Below, piece after piece: positions 51,828 to 61,184 of a DNA stretch of 64,000 nucleotides; the stretch's first letter is position 1; every line of letters begins with the position of its first letter. The stretch covers positions 1 to 64,000 of the forward strand of contig CALYQQ010000001.1 in NCBI GenBank assembly GCA_945288535.1, read 5' to 3'. The notes beneath the pieces were generated by a model. It was given only the letters and a program-made list of their open reading frames with translations, searched no databases and was not told the origin of the DNA. The position numbers and the translations under genes were made by a program. This DNA is from an uncultured Enterobacterales bacterium (GTDB lineage Bacteria; Pseudomonadota; Gammaproteobacteria; Enterobacterales; CALYQQ01).

Positions 51828-52145
51828 ATGGACATTAATTGTAAAAATGATGCTCTACTCGATATTATACAAGTCATTAATCTTTACCGTTGATACGTCC
51901 TTGGTAATTGACGACCTATTGATAATAAAACTACCTATGAAAAAATGATTAATAATGCCAACTTTATGATTACTATATGGCATGAGGAGCATTTGGTTAG
52001 TCTGGTACGCTGTTTAGCTAATTCAGTTTATGTAACCTATTTGGCTAATCTTCATGCAAATGAAGCCTTTTAGCACCAGCAGCAAAATGAATACTATCCT
52101 AAAGTAGGTTTCGAACATACGCCTTACGCTTGGATCTTTAATTAA
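51828..52145 (+). pseudogene. GNAT N-acetyltransferase remnant with three stops and an internal deletion
   Basis: From an ATG at 51828 a single frame runs to TAA at 52143-52145 with stops at 51891 (TGA), 51909 (TGA) and 52071 (TAG). Between them it reads as a small GNAT acetyltransferase: MDINCKNDALLDIIQVINLY, RPIDNKTTYEKMINNANFMI, ITIWHEEHLVSLVRCLANSV, YVTYLANLHANEAF and finally NEYYPKVGFEHTPYAWIFN. The terminal YYPK-GF-H-AW block is characteristic of the family. The central acetyl-CoA loop (R/Q-x-x-G-x-G) is missing between the third stop and the terminal block, so part of the gene has been deleted. Frame preservation indicates decay by point mutation and a frame-neutral deletion. Confidence 0.75.
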
Positions 52146-52989
52146 ATCTTTGTGAACTAATTTAATCATAACGTAACGGTATGATCCTTAAAATAGCCTA
52201 TAACGAATATAGTTAGTATACTAAATGCATAGAACAATTAGAATATAAAGCTAGCGACCTGCCCCGCATAGTTTTTTTATTATCTAAGCTATAGCTATTC
52301 GTTTTGTTATAACACCAATAATTAGGATCGAGTCGAATCCCTATTGCATAAGAATGATATCATGAACTAATTTTATGCATAATGGTTGCTCTTATAGATC
52401 GCCAAGCGATTCACTCAAAGGTAAATAAATAAAAATAGCATCATTATCACAAGGTTTTTGATCGGTACCGGCAATAAAATAATGGCTATTGTCACTAGCA
52501 TGATAAATTTTTGTTTATGATAGTGGTAAATGGAACAGCTACAGATCAATAAACGACACTTTTTATAGACTAAAATTTTGGTCACGTTTTATTTAGCATA
52601 ATATGCTGATCTTTTCCTAATAGAATAATTATTCATTTCTTTTATTCCTATCATGTTATTTCTATGCCTAATTTATAAAACTAATTAAGGTTAGTTATGC
52701 AGCGATTAGAGAAATAAGGTAAAAATAAGAAACGAGGAAAAGTATGAATGCTAAAAATAAATTATATTGATACGTTAAGACTTACTAAAGCTTACTACTC
52801 GACTCGATATTTTATTCGATTTATAGCTAATTCCTTTACAACTTATGTAAGTAACTCATCATTTATGATGTATCTTTTATAATAACATGATTATGATTAT
52901 TTAAAAGTTCTACAATAATTCCTTTTATTTACTTTCATGTACTGTCATAGTAGTGATATATTTATCTAAATGACAATAAGGATTTTATT
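52146..52989. other. Stop-rich spacer, possibly eroded coding DNA
   Basis: About 840 bases with no intact gene. On the minus strand, 52392-52514 is open for 41 codons with protein-like composition (listed separately). The rest is featureless by eye. Confidence 0.5.
52392..52514 (-). pseudogene. Possible remnant of an unidentified gene
   Basis: A 40-residue open stretch without a start codon reads TKIYHASDNSHYFIAGTDQK then PCDNDAIFIYLPLSESLGDL. Its amino-acid composition looks coding rather than random. Further protein-like but stop-interrupted sequence continues in the same frame on both sides. I do not recognise the family. It may be chance. Confidence 0.3.
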
Positions 52990-53238
52990 ATGAAAAAATA
53001 TATTGCCTCAATTATTCTAACAATATTGGCTATCTCCTCACTTTCTGCGTGTAGTAATCCATATAGTGATAATTCTGCCGCAGGTAATGTAAGTGCAGGT
53101 GCTGTTACAGGCGCAATAATTGGTGCGGGTGTAGGTGCATTATCATCTTCGCATAAAGACTATAAAAAAGGCGCCATAATTGGTGCTGGAGCGGGCGCAG
53201 CCTTAGGTGCTGCAACAGGAGTAGCCGCAAGCCAATAA
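52990..53238 (+). CDS. Small glycine-zipper lipoprotein (OsmB-like)
   Basis: An 82-residue lipoprotein precursor with signal peptide and lipobox LSAC (Cys21). The mature protein is dominated by glycine-zipper repeats, GAVTGAIIGAGVGAL and KGAIIGAGAGAALGAATGVA, which form paired membrane-inserting helices. E. coli OsmB (72 residues) and SlyB/Pcp-type lipoproteins share this design, and OsmB is the closest by size. A role in envelope stress is therefore an inference. AAGG lies upstream of the ATG. Stands alone between the eroded region and the gyrA terminator. Confidence 0.75.
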   Translation: MKKYIASIILTILAISSLSACSNPYSDNSAAGNVSAGAVTGAIIGAGVGALSSSHKDYKKGAIIGAGAGAALGAATGVAASQ

Positions 53239-53484
53239 TTTTTATCGTTATGTAACGTAATAAATGTATTCTTTACTACATTGATTTTATAGTATTGTCA
53301 CTATCATTATATTGGTGACAGTGCTAAAGAGATTTTAAAATAGAATTATAATAATTAATCTATATTTATATTATTTAATTAGGTCCGCAAAAATTTAGCT
53401 ATTTTCATGAATCGATGCTAAGTGTTATTCTAGATAACAATTTGATTATTTTATTGTTATTAGGATACAAAATATTGAGAAGTT
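53239..53484. other. Spacer between the lipoprotein gene and the gyrA terminator
   Basis: About 250 bases without a gene. A small stem, TGTCAC (53296-53301) with GTGACA (53315-53320), may end the lipoprotein transcript, but no T-tract follows. Confidence 0.4.
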
Positions 53485-53516
53485 AAAAAAGCCCTACAAT
53501 AAAGTAGGGCTTTTTT
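53485..53516. terminator. Bidirectional terminator, mainly of gyrA
   Basis: AAAAAAGCCCTAC (53485-53497) pairs perfectly with GTAGGGCTTTTTT (53504-53516) across a 6-base loop. It lies 43 bases past the leftward gyrA stop. Confidence 0.9.
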
Positions 53517-53559
53517 ATTCCATAATAAATTGGTTAACAACATATCATCTGTTACTAAG

Positions 53560-56166
53560 TCAACTCTTCTCTGTATCGTCCAATTGTTCAATATCTGTTT
53601 CGTTGACAGGTAACAACTCTGTTAGCTCAGCGTCATCCGCTGTTTCAGCAACACGTTGTAGACCAACAACATTTTCGATATCAGATGTACGAATTAAACG
53701 AACACCCTGGGTGTTTCGCCCAATAATACTGACTTCTGAAACGCGCGTTCTTACTAATGTTCCTGCATCGGTGATTAGCATAATTTGATCTGTTTCATCA
53801 ACCTGAACAGCGCCTACAACCGAACCATTTCGTTCACTAACCTTAATTGAAATAACACCTTTAGTTGCTCTAGATTTGGTTGGATATTCTTCTTGCATTG
53901 TCCGTTTACCAAAGCCATTTTGGGTTACTGTCAATATTGCGCCTTTACCACGTGGAACAATAAGCGAAACAACACGATCATTATCATCAAGATTAATACC
54001 ACGAACACCGATCGCATTACGCCCAACAGGTCTTACATTTTCTTCAGAAAAACGAACGACTTTGCCTTGAGCAGAAAACAGCATAATTTCATTAGTACCG
54101 TCAGTTAAATCAACGCCGATTAACTCATCGCCTTCATTCAAATTAACCGCAATGATCCCTGCCGTACGCGGTCGACTAAATTCAGTAAGTGCTGTTTTCT
54201 TCACCATACCATTTGCTGTTGCCATAAAGATATTTAAGCCATCTTTATAGGCTTTCACAGGTAATATCGCCGTGATCCGCTCGTTTTCTTCTAATGGTAG
54301 TAAATTAACAATAGGACGACCTCGGGCACCTCGAGTAGCTTCTGGTAATTGATAGACTTTCATCCAATATAATCGACCGCTACTTGAGAAACATAAAATC
54401 GTATCGTGCGTATTAGCAACTAATAGTTGATCAATAAAGTCTTCTTCTTTAATACGCGCCGCCGACTTACCTTTACCACCACGACGCTGTGCCTCATAAT
54501 CCGTAATAGGTTGATATTTTACGTAGCCTTGATGAGATAACGTTACGACGACATCTTCTTGATTAATGAGATCTTCAATATTGATATCAGCTGTATTTGC
54601 CGTAATCTCTGTACGACGTGCATCACTGTATGAGTCCCTAATAGTTTCAAGTTCTTCACGGATCACTTCCATCAATCGATCAGGGCTTTCCAAAATAAAA
54701 ATTAATGCTGCAATCTCACCAATAAGCTCTTTATATTCATCAAGCAGTTTTTCATGCTCAAGATTTGTCAATTTTTGCAATTGCAAATTCAAGATAGCTT
54801 GTGCTTGCTGCTCTGTTAAATGATAGTAACCGTCATGAACACCATATTGACTTTCAAGCCATTCAGGACGTGTATTATCGCTACCAGCCCGCGATAGCAT
54901 TTTTGAAACATTACCTAATTGCCATGGTTGCGACAATAAACCTACTTTCGCTTCTGCAGGTGTTGGCGCACGGCGAATCAATTCAATGATGGGATCTATA
55001 TTTGCCAACGCGATGGTTAACCCTTCTAATAAATGGGCTCGTTCACGCGCCTTACGTAATTCAAAAATCGTTCTACGCGTCACCACTTCCCGACGATGAC
55101 GTATAAATGCTTCCAGCATATCTTTCAGTGTTAATAATTTTGGTTGGCCTTGAGATAACGCCACCATGTTAATACCAAAAGTCACCTGTAATTGTGTTAA
55201 TGAATAAAGATTATTTAAAACAACTTCAGCCACCGCATCACGTTTGATTTCAATGACTATACGCATGCCGTCTTTATCTGACTCATCACGTAAGCCACTA
55301 ATACCTTCGATACGTTTATCTTTTACTAATTCGGCTATTTTTTCAATCAGACGTGCTTTATTAACCTGATAAGGGATTTCATGAACAATAATTGTTTCAC
55401 GTTGACTTTTTTCATCAACTTCAATTTCAGCACGCGCCCGAATATAAATCTTGCCACGTCCAGTACGATAGGCTTCTTCAATACCACGTCGACCATTTAT
55501 AATCGCTGCTGTTGGAAAATCTGGCCCAGGAATATGTGCCATTAAATCTTCAATGCTAATATCTTCATCATCAATATACGCTAGACAACCGTTGATTACT
55601 TCACGTAAATTATGTGGCGGAATATTCGTAGCCATCCCTACAGCAATTCCCGATGAACCATTTACTAACAAATTAGGTATTTTGGTTGGCAATACATCTG
55701 GGATCTGCTCTGAGCCATCATAGTTAGGAACATAATCTACCGTCTCTTTTTCCAGATCGGCCAGTAATTCACAAGTAATTTTTGCCATGCGAACTTCGGT
55801 ATAACGCATCGCAGCGGCAGAATCCCCATCAATTGAACCAAAATTACCCTGCCCATCTACTAAGGTGTAACGCAAAGCAAATGGTTGCGCCATACGAACA
55901 ATTGTGTCATAAACAGCGGAGTCACCATGTGGATGATATTTACCTATAACATCACCCACTACACGGGCAGATTTTTTGTAGGGTTTATTCCAATCATTAC
56001 CCAGGACATTCATGGCAAACAAAACTCGGCGGTGGACCGGTTTTAAACCATCGCGAACATCAGGTAATGCCCTTCCGACAATGACTGACATTGCGTAATC
56101 GAGATATGAACTTTTAAGTTCTTCTTCGATATTAACCGGTGAAATTTCTTTGGCCAGTTCACTCAT
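53560..56166 (-). CDS. gyrA: DNA gyrase subunit A
   Basis: Cuts and reseals DNA to introduce negative supercoils with GyrB. The 868 residues compare with 875 in E. coli. The catalytic tyrosine is Tyr122 ([10 protein letters not shown]). The quinolone-determining region reads [14 protein letters not shown] with Ser83 and Asp87, the susceptible residues in E. coli numbering. The GyrA-box [17 protein letters not shown]-type sequence is present at the start of the C-terminal beta-pinwheel, which ends in an acidic tail. GAGGAA lies about 12 bases before the ATG. Confidence 0.98.
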   Translation of the reverse strand: MSELAKEISPVNIEEELKSSYLDYAMSVIVGRALPDVRDGLKPVHRRVLFAMNVLGNDWNKPYKKSARVVGDVIGKYHPHGDSAVYDTIVRMAQPFALRYTLVDGQGNFGSIDGDSAAAMRYTEVRMAKITCELLADLEKETVDYVPNYDGSEQIPDVLPTKIPNLLVNGSSGIAVGMATNIPPHNLREVINGCLAYIDDEDISIEDLMAHIPGPDFPTAAIINGRRGIEEAYRTGRGKIYIRARAEIEVDEKSQRETIIVHEIPYQVNKARLIEKIAELVKDKRIEGISGLRDESDKDGMRIVIEIKRDAVAEVVLNNLYSLTQLQVTFGINMVALSQGQPKLLTLKDMLEAFIRHRREVVTRRTIFELRKARERAHLLEGLTIALANIDPIIELIRRAPTPAEAKVGLLSQPWQLGNVSKMLSRAGSDNTRPEWLESQYGVHDGYYHLTEQQAQAILNLQLQKLTNLEHEKLLDEYKELIGEIAALIFILESPDRLMEVIREELETIRDSYSDARRTEITANTADINIEDLINQEDVVVTLSHQGYVKYQPITDYEAQRRGGKGKSAARIKEEDFIDQLLVANTHDTILCFSSSGRLYWMKVYQLPEATRGARGRPIVNLLPLEENERITAILPVKAYKDGLNIFMATANGMVKKTALTEFSRPRTAGIIAVNLNEGDELIGVDLTDGTNEIMLFSAQGKVVRFSEENVRPVGRNAIGVRGINLDDNDRVVSLIVPRGKGAILTVTQNGFGKRTMQEEYPTKSRATKGVISIKVSERNGSVVGAVQVDETDQIMLITDAGTLVRTRVSEVSIIGRNTQGVRLIRTSDIENVVGLQRVAETADDAELTELLPVNETDIEQLDDTEKS

Positions 56167-56452
56167 AGAGCGGTTATTCCTCTATTGCTTTAGCTATAAC
56201 ATTAAGTCCCAAATTATACCACATCTAACTAAGTTGTGAAAAATAACTCTTATATTATTAGCAAAATACACCATACAATAAGATGTATATGATATTAAAT
56301 ATTATTAAAATGCTATACATCGCCACCATCAACATATAATGCATTACTACATTAATAATTCTATTTTGTTTGTTATCCGCGTAATGTGACGAATAAAAAA
56401 TAGTATTCAATCCTACTAGCCAATAATAACAATTAAGAATAGTATAGTTGTT
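56167..56452. other. Divergent spacer between gyrA and the thi riboswitch
   Basis: About 285 bases without a gene. TATAGT at 56443-56448 is a likely -10 element placing the thi transcript start just before the aptamer at about 56453. No clear -35. The gyrA promoter must also lie here. Confidence 0.4.
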
Positions 56453-56530
56453 GACTCGGGGTGCTGCTTATAAAAGCGGCTGAGAATTACCCGTACTACC
56501 TGATCTGGATAATACCAGCGTAGGGAGGTC
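56453..56530 (+). promoter_or_regulatory. TPP riboswitch (thi box)
   Basis: The conserved TPP aptamer core is present: CTCGGGGTGC, then GGCTGAGAA, TACCCG, ACCTGATCTGGATAAT and CCAGCGTAGGGA. GAC (56453-56455) pairs with GTC (56528-56530) as the base of P1. The 3' part of the aptamer contains GGGAGG (56523-56528), a Shine-Dalgarno 7 bases before the ATG at 56536, so ligand binding could directly hide a ribosome-binding site. It should lower thiMED expression when thiamine pyrophosphate is plentiful. Confidence 0.93.
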
Positions 56531-56595
56531 AATAGATGAATGCACATCACTGTCTGTCACTATTTTCTTCTACTATGCTAACCAGGAGAATAAAT

Positions 56596-57408
56596 GTGAC
56601 TTATCCAACTTTATCATTAGATATAATTAATTCTTTTTCTGATTATATGCAACACCAACAACCTTTGGTACATTGCATGACCAATGAAGTTGTCCAATCA
56701 CTTACAGCAAATATTTTATTGGCAGCAAATATGTCACCAGCGATGATCGTCGCACCACAAGAAGTTGAACAATTTGTTTCTATGGCTGATGCACTGCTTA
56801 TTAATATTGGTACCTTATATTCTGCTCGAGCGGATGCTATGTTATTAGCAGTACAAACAGCACAACGTCTCCAAAAACCCTGGGTTTTAGATCCAGTAGC
56901 CATTGGTTCATTAAACTATAGAACGTCATTTGCGCATAAATTATTAGGTTATCATCCTACAGTAATTCGTGGTAATGCCTCAGAAATTATGGCATTAGCG
57001 GGGTTATCAGAAGGAGGTAAAGGCACTGATAGTACAGTCTGCTCAACAACCGCCTTACCTGCCGCAGAAAAATTAGCCTTAACATATAAAGCTATTGTTG
57101 CCGTTACCGGTAAAATTGATTTTATTACTGATGGTAAACAAGGTTGGTCAATTCCTTGGGGAAGTTCATTAATGACCAAAGTAGTTGGATGTGGTTGTGC
57201 ACTTTCTGCGTTTATTGCAGGTTATATTGCTAAATCAGAAGATCATTTTACAGCTACTGCCTGCGCTTGTGCGGTTTACGCTTTAGCCGGTCAGTATGCC
57301 ACAACCAATAGTGAGGGGTCCGGCAGCTTCTTACCTAAATTTATCGATGCACTTTATAATCATTCTTATCAATATATGGCAATGTCATCATATGAAAAAA
57401 ATTCTTGA
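56596..57408 (+). CDS. thiM: Hydroxyethylthiazole kinase
   Basis: Phosphorylates the thiazole moiety for thiamine salvage. The GTG at 56596 gives 270 residues (E. coli 262). AGGAG ends 7 bases upstream, and the distance from this start to the conserved PLVHCMTNEVVQSLTAN block equals that in E. coli. The in-frame ATG at 56536 is also preceded by a good ribosome-binding site inside the riboswitch and would add 20 residues, so both starts are possible. Motifs: VLDPVAIGSL-type WVLDPVAIGSLNYR, VIRGNASEIMALAGL and the anion hole VVGCGCALSAFIAGY. First gene of the thiM-thiE-thiD operon. Confidence 0.93.
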   Translation: MTYPTLSLDIINSFSDYMQHQQPLVHCMTNEVVQSLTANILLAANMSPAMIVAPQEVEQFVSMADALLINIGTLYSARADAMLLAVQTAQRLQKPWVLDPVAIGSLNYRTSFAHKLLGYHPTVIRGNASEIMALAGLSEGGKGTDSTVCSTTALPAAEKLALTYKAIVAVTGKIDFITDGKQGWSIPWGSSLMTKVVGCGCALSAFIAGYIAKSEDHFTATACACAVYALAGQYATTNSEGSGSFLPKFIDALYNHSYQYMAMSSYEKNS

Positions 57409-58078
57409 TCTTAGCCTTTATTTGATTCTAGATCCTATACGGTGTCACGATATTACTGGTATGCTCGCCACGACACGACTAGCGATTGATAATGGAGTTA
57501 CCCTTGTACAATTACGCGCTGGCCATGAATGGAAAAAACGGCAATGCTATGAAGCCGCTGCTGCAATAAAACAACTACTACTTACCTATTCTATTCCATT
57601 AATTATTAACGATCATGTGGATATTGCTTTAGCCGTTGATGCTGATGGATTACATATTGGTCAGTGTGATTTACCGCCTAAAATTGCCCGACGTTTATTA
57701 GGTAAACATAAATGGCTTGGACTATCTGTATCAAATCAACAGCAACTTATGGATGTTCCTCTTAATATTATTGATTATGTTGGTATTGGGCCGATATTCC
57801 CGACCCATTCTAAAGCTGATGCTGATCCAGCGTGCGGTCTAATAATGTTACGCCAGCTTGTTACGCTAAAGCAGTGTCCAGCCGTCGCTATTGGTGGCAT
57901 TAATTCAACTAATGCCGTTGACGTTATAAGTACAGGCGTTGACGGTATCGCCGTTATTTCCGCTATCTGTGGTACACCTGATCCGGCTAAAGCGACACGA
58001 CAACTTAGCCAACAAATTCATTTAGGACGACAATATTTAGATCAATCTCACTTATCTAATAAAGAAAAAGGAAGATAG
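57392..58078 (+). CDS. thiE: Thiamine-phosphate synthase
   Basis: Joins HMP pyrophosphate to thiazole phosphate to make thiamine monophosphate. The ATG at 57392 gives 228 residues and starts MKKILDLSLYLILDPIR. It overlaps the thiM end by 17 bases, so the two are translationally coupled. The frame continues upstream to 57296 inside thiM without reason to use it. Motifs: VTLVQLRAGHEWKK, IPLIINDHVDIALAVDADGL, HIGQCDLP and YVGIGPIFPTHSKADADPA. Two bases separate it from thiD. This thiM-thiE-thiD order differs from E. coli, where thiE belongs to thiCEFSGH. Confidence 0.95.
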   Translation: MKKILDLSLYLILDPIRCHDITGMLATTRLAIDNGVTLVQLRAGHEWKKRQCYEAAAAIKQLLLTYSIPLIINDHVDIALAVDADGLHIGQCDLPPKIARRLLGKHKWLGLSVSNQQQLMDVPLNIIDYVGIGPIFPTHSKADADPACGLIMLRQLVTLKQCPAVAIGGINSTNAVDVISTGVDGIAVISAICGTPDPAKATRQLSQQIHLGRQYLDQSHLSNKEKGR

Positions 58079-58080
58079 TA

Positions 58081-58875
58081 ATGATACCTAATGTGTTAAC
58101 GATTGCAGGCTCAGATCCAAGTGGTGGTGCTGGTATTCAGGCAGATTTGAAAACTTTTTCTGCATTAGGATGTTACGGTATGAGTGTCATAACCTCATTA
58201 ACTGCACAAAATACACAAGGCGTTAGAGGCATTTATCCAATTCCATCTGATTTTGTTGTTGCACAATTAACAGCCATTTTAGAAGATATTCGTATTGACG
58301 GTATTAAGATTGGCATGTTAGCAAATCATACAATTTGTTCAGTACTAGCCACAATATTACGTAAACATCCCGCGCCTTTTACTGTCCTTGATACCGTGAT
58401 GATAGCTAAAGGCGGACATCCTTTATTAGAAGAAGATGCTATTGACGTCATTCGTCAACAATTATTACCTTTAGTCGACATGATTACGCCAAACTTACTT
58501 GAAGCCGCCGCATTACTTGGATGTTCCCCTGCAACAACAGAGGAGGATATGTGCGAACAAGGTCGACAACTACTATCATTAGGCTGTAAATCTGTTTTAA
58601 TGAAAGGAGGTCATTTAACCAGCCCTAATAGCCCAGACTGGTTGATTTCATCTAAGGGTCTGCACCGATTTACAAGCAAACGATATAATACTTGCAATTG
58701 TCATGGTACAGGATGCACACTTTCTGCAGCAATTGCAGCCTTAAAACCGCAGCATGATTTAATCGATACAATTAATTTAGCAAAAAATTATGTTTCCACT
58801 GCTTTACAAAAGGCAGATCAACTCGATGTTGGTCAGGGAATAGGGCCTACCCACCATTTTTTTCATTGGTGGTAA
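58081..58875 (+). CDS. thiD: Hydroxymethylpyrimidine/phosphomethylpyrimidine kinase
   Basis: Phosphorylates HMP and HMP-P to HMP-PP for thiamine synthesis. The 264 residues match the usual ~266. It begins MIPNVLTIAGSDPSGGAGIQ with the conserved N-terminal substrate loop. GIKIGMLAN, ITPNLLEAAALLGC and the ribokinase-type anion hole CNCHGTGCTLSAAIAALKP follow (usually NTHGTGCTLS; the residue before His is Cys here). Starts two bases after thiE. No clear terminator follows. Confidence 0.96.
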   Translation: MIPNVLTIAGSDPSGGAGIQADLKTFSALGCYGMSVITSLTAQNTQGVRGIYPIPSDFVVAQLTAILEDIRIDGIKIGMLANHTICSVLATILRKHPAPFTVLDTVMIAKGGHPLLEEDAIDVIRQQLLPLVDMITPNLLEAAALLGCSPATTEEDMCEQGRQLLSLGCKSVLMKGGHLTSPNSPDWLISSKGLHRFTSKRYNTCNCHGTGCTLSAAIAALKPQHDLIDTINLAKNYVSTALQKADQLDVGQGIGPTHHFFHWW

Positions 58876-59855
58876 GAATTAAAGATATAGATGCTATTTT
58901 ATAAAATAAAGGGTCATAAAAAGATATTTCGTTCATGTGTAGTTTAACAATATATACTTATTTTTAATGATGACATTTAAATAAGATTTATGTTAAAGGA
59001 CTCTTTTCTTTTTATACCATGGTAAAACCATTGTTTTTAAAATGGTAGTGTTATCTATTTACCTATTATCGTGACTAAAGAGTATTTAGTCGCTTCTTAT
59101 CTAAGGGCTATTCATTGTAGCCTCTTATTTTATAAGTTGTATTAAATTGATAAGATAATGACCACAAACTTAGTCACAATGAAATTACGATGCTACAGTC
59201 TTTTTCTCTAAAGAATTTTAGTTATATCAATTTAAAAAAACAACTTTGGTATATGGAAATCAAATATAAATAAATCGTCTAAAAGTAGTAAATAACCCGT
59301 TGGTACGCCATAGATAAATTAAACTCTTACTCAGAAAATAGCCAGTCTGAACAGGCTGTTAACTCAACACTTACATCCGGTATGAAATACTGAATGAAAG
59401 CTAATGCTCCACAGTAGGTTTAAATTCAGCCTATTTTATCTAATAATATTTAACTTAAACCATACAGTAAACATTAACGCTATCAAAAACATCAAACAGC
59501 ATAGGTTTGATGACCTACCTTTATATTAGCCAAAAAAATAAGAGTAATCATAACTTTTCCACTTTATCTTTTATTTCAGTCATGAAACTTTAATTAGTTT
59601 ATTTATCTTTTTGTCAATATTCATTGCATTTTCCATTTAATAACTAAGTTAATCAAGCCAACAAGCTTTATTTTTTTATAAATATCCTAAAATTCAACTA
59701 GTCAGATAAACACTTAATAAAAAATGATGAGAGAAAATGTAAGCAAGTTGTTATCACTAATAACGGATATAACCTTTTATGAAGGCTATATAGAAAGACG
59801 TCCTATTCTACAAATACTATTTTTTTATTAATCAATGCATTTATGTTGGTGAAAC
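58876..59855. other. AT-rich spacer after the thi operon
   Basis: About 980 bases without a credible gene. A perfect 7-bp stem, GACTAAA (59073-59079) with TTTAGTC (59085-59091), might end the thi transcript but lacks a T-tract. In E. coli ubiG lies between gyrA and nrdA; no trace of it was recognised here. Confidence 0.5.
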
Positions 59856-60194
59856 ATGATTCGTATTTTAATAATGATCACTCTCTTATTTATATCAATT
59901 ATTGTTATGTTTACAAAACTTATAAACTACTTAAGTAATCGCTCTGAGTTAATACAATTAACCCCTGTTATCACCTCAATTAATTATTATTATCAAGAAA
60001 ATCATAAAATCCCAGATACAATCAATGATATTGCTGACTATTCAGTAGGATATATGGCAAAAAATCCAGTTTACTATAATAAATGTAATGAAAAGCGTTA
60101 TTTGGTGACGATTATCATCAATTCGTCAAAAGATATGACATACGATTCTAGAGATAGACGTTGGCACAGTAATAATACAACCTGTCAGAATTGA
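59856..60194 (+). CDS. Hypothetical membrane-anchored protein
   Basis: A 112-residue protein I do not recognise. Residues 2-24 form one hydrophobic segment (IRILIMITLLFISIIVMFTK) that would anchor it, with the remainder probably periplasmic. The soluble part has ELIQLTPVITSINYYYQENH, YSVGYMAKNPVYYNKC, and two cysteines (NKCNEK and TTCQN) that could form a disulfide. An N-terminal hydrophobic helix followed by a small soluble domain with a C-terminal cysteine pair is reminiscent of minor pseudopilins, but no prepilin cleavage motif is visible. A poor ribosome-binding context leaves the start uncertain. Confidence 0.5.
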   Translation: MIRILIMITLLFISIIVMFTKLINYLSNRSELIQLTPVITSINYYYQENHKIPDTINDIADYSVGYMAKNPVYYNKCNEKRYLVTIIINSSKDMTYDSRDRRWHSNNTTCQN

Positions 60195-60326
60195 TCATAA
60201 ATAACCGACGATATTAACAATAGCTAACATTGTTAAGTTGACATCAGCCAATAGCATGTGCAATTAATAATCAAATCGTGTAAAACTAATCAGTCAAATT
60301 CTTAACGACTGCAATGGAGTAACATA

Positions 60327-60779
60327 ATGAACAAAAAATGGTTCGATTTTAATCAACACTCATTTGAATTCAATCTAGCCTGCTATTGGTACAATGCTGA
60401 TGGTGGACTCCATCTCTACTTTATTACTTCTGCAGCTAAGCGATTTATGGTATTTAATGGTAACGATTTTTTTATTAAATCACTTGCAACATTACCTGCA
60501 CAAGATACTTTACATCCACTTACGACACTGAGCGAAATGTCACTTCCGACACACATTAAAAATGTTCGCCAAAATGAAGATAATGATTTTTATCTACTAC
60601 TTAAAGATAATTTTATTTTAAAAATTTATTCTGCTCCTGACGATGTTTATGATAACCGCTTTACACAATTAATCACGCTAATTGAACCTAAAAAAAGTAA
60701 TCAACAATATTTAGATACTATGATGGATTATCAATATTATTCTCACAAGTATCCAGTTATTTATCAATTAGATATATAA
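60327..60779 (+). CDS. Hypothetical protein
   Basis: A 150-residue protein I do not recognise. It has no signal peptide or membrane segment. It is rich in aromatic residues (WFDFNQHSFEFNLACYWYN, DTMMDYQYYSHKYPVIYQL) and has a beta-rich appearance (GLHLYFITSAAKRFMVFNG, DFYLLLKDNFILKIYSAPD). TGGAG lies 9-10 bases before the ATG. It follows the preceding membrane-anchored ORF by 132 bases on the same strand; whether the two are functionally linked is unknown. It could be lineage-specific. Confidence 0.55.
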   Translation: MNKKWFDFNQHSFEFNLACYWYNADGGLHLYFITSAAKRFMVFNGNDFFIKSLATLPAQDTLHPLTTLSEMSLPTHIKNVRQNEDNDFYLLLKDNFILKIYSAPDDVYDNRFTQLITLIEPKKSNQQYLDTMMDYQYYSHKYPVIYQLDI

Positions 60780-61184
60780 TTTCCAGCCACTTCCGTTTAC
60801 TTTCAACATAGTTAGCAAAATAATTCTATGCTATCATTAAATAAGTTTTGATATAGATCATTATTTGCCATCCAATTAAATTTACTAAAAATTATGTATA
60901 TCCCATTTAGATCAAATTAACTGATTAAAAAAAAGGCATTTAAACTATTTTGGATCAACTAATTCATCTTATCATTTACTATCAGGTTCCTTAATAAATA
61001 GATAGTTTCGCCAATATGATAAAAAATTAAATGCAAATAAAACTCAAAAAAACCCATCTATAGATACTTGCAAAAAACCGATAACAACATTATCTTGATG
61101 CAAATTAAAAAAAAAATACTATATATTGTGTTTTACTATAATTATTTATATCGCTCATTCACTTCAAATAATAAGAGTTAAATT
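60780..61184. promoter_or_regulatory. nrdA upstream region
   Basis: About 400 bases without a gene. Besides the NrdR-like box it contains TTGATATAGATCAT (60848-60861), which matches the FNR consensus at 9 of 10 defined bases but is over 300 bases from nrdA. A weaker second NrdR-like element (61085-61100, 9 of 16) lies 31 bases upstream of the first, the usual helical spacing for paired NrdR boxes. Confidence 0.4.
61116..61131. promoter_or_regulatory. NrdR box
   Basis: ATACTATATATTGTGT matches the NrdR-box consensus ACACWATATATWGTGT at 15 of 16 positions. It lies 54 bases upstream of the nrdA ATG, so it would allow NrdR to repress ribonucleotide reductase. Confidence 0.7.

Noticed and set aside
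51828-52145. UGA recoded as tryptophan or selenocysteine in the GNAT-like frame
   Set aside because: A third stop is TAG, the acetyl-CoA loop is missing, and all intact genes nearby use TGG for Trp; decay is simpler.
53560-56166. Quinolone-resistance changes in gyrA
   Set aside because: Ser83 and Asp87 are the wild-type residues.
60848-60861. FNR-like TTGATATAGATCAT upstream of nrdA
   Set aside because: Good match, but more than 300 bases from nrdA and downstream of an unrelated ORF; kept only as a note in the region entry.
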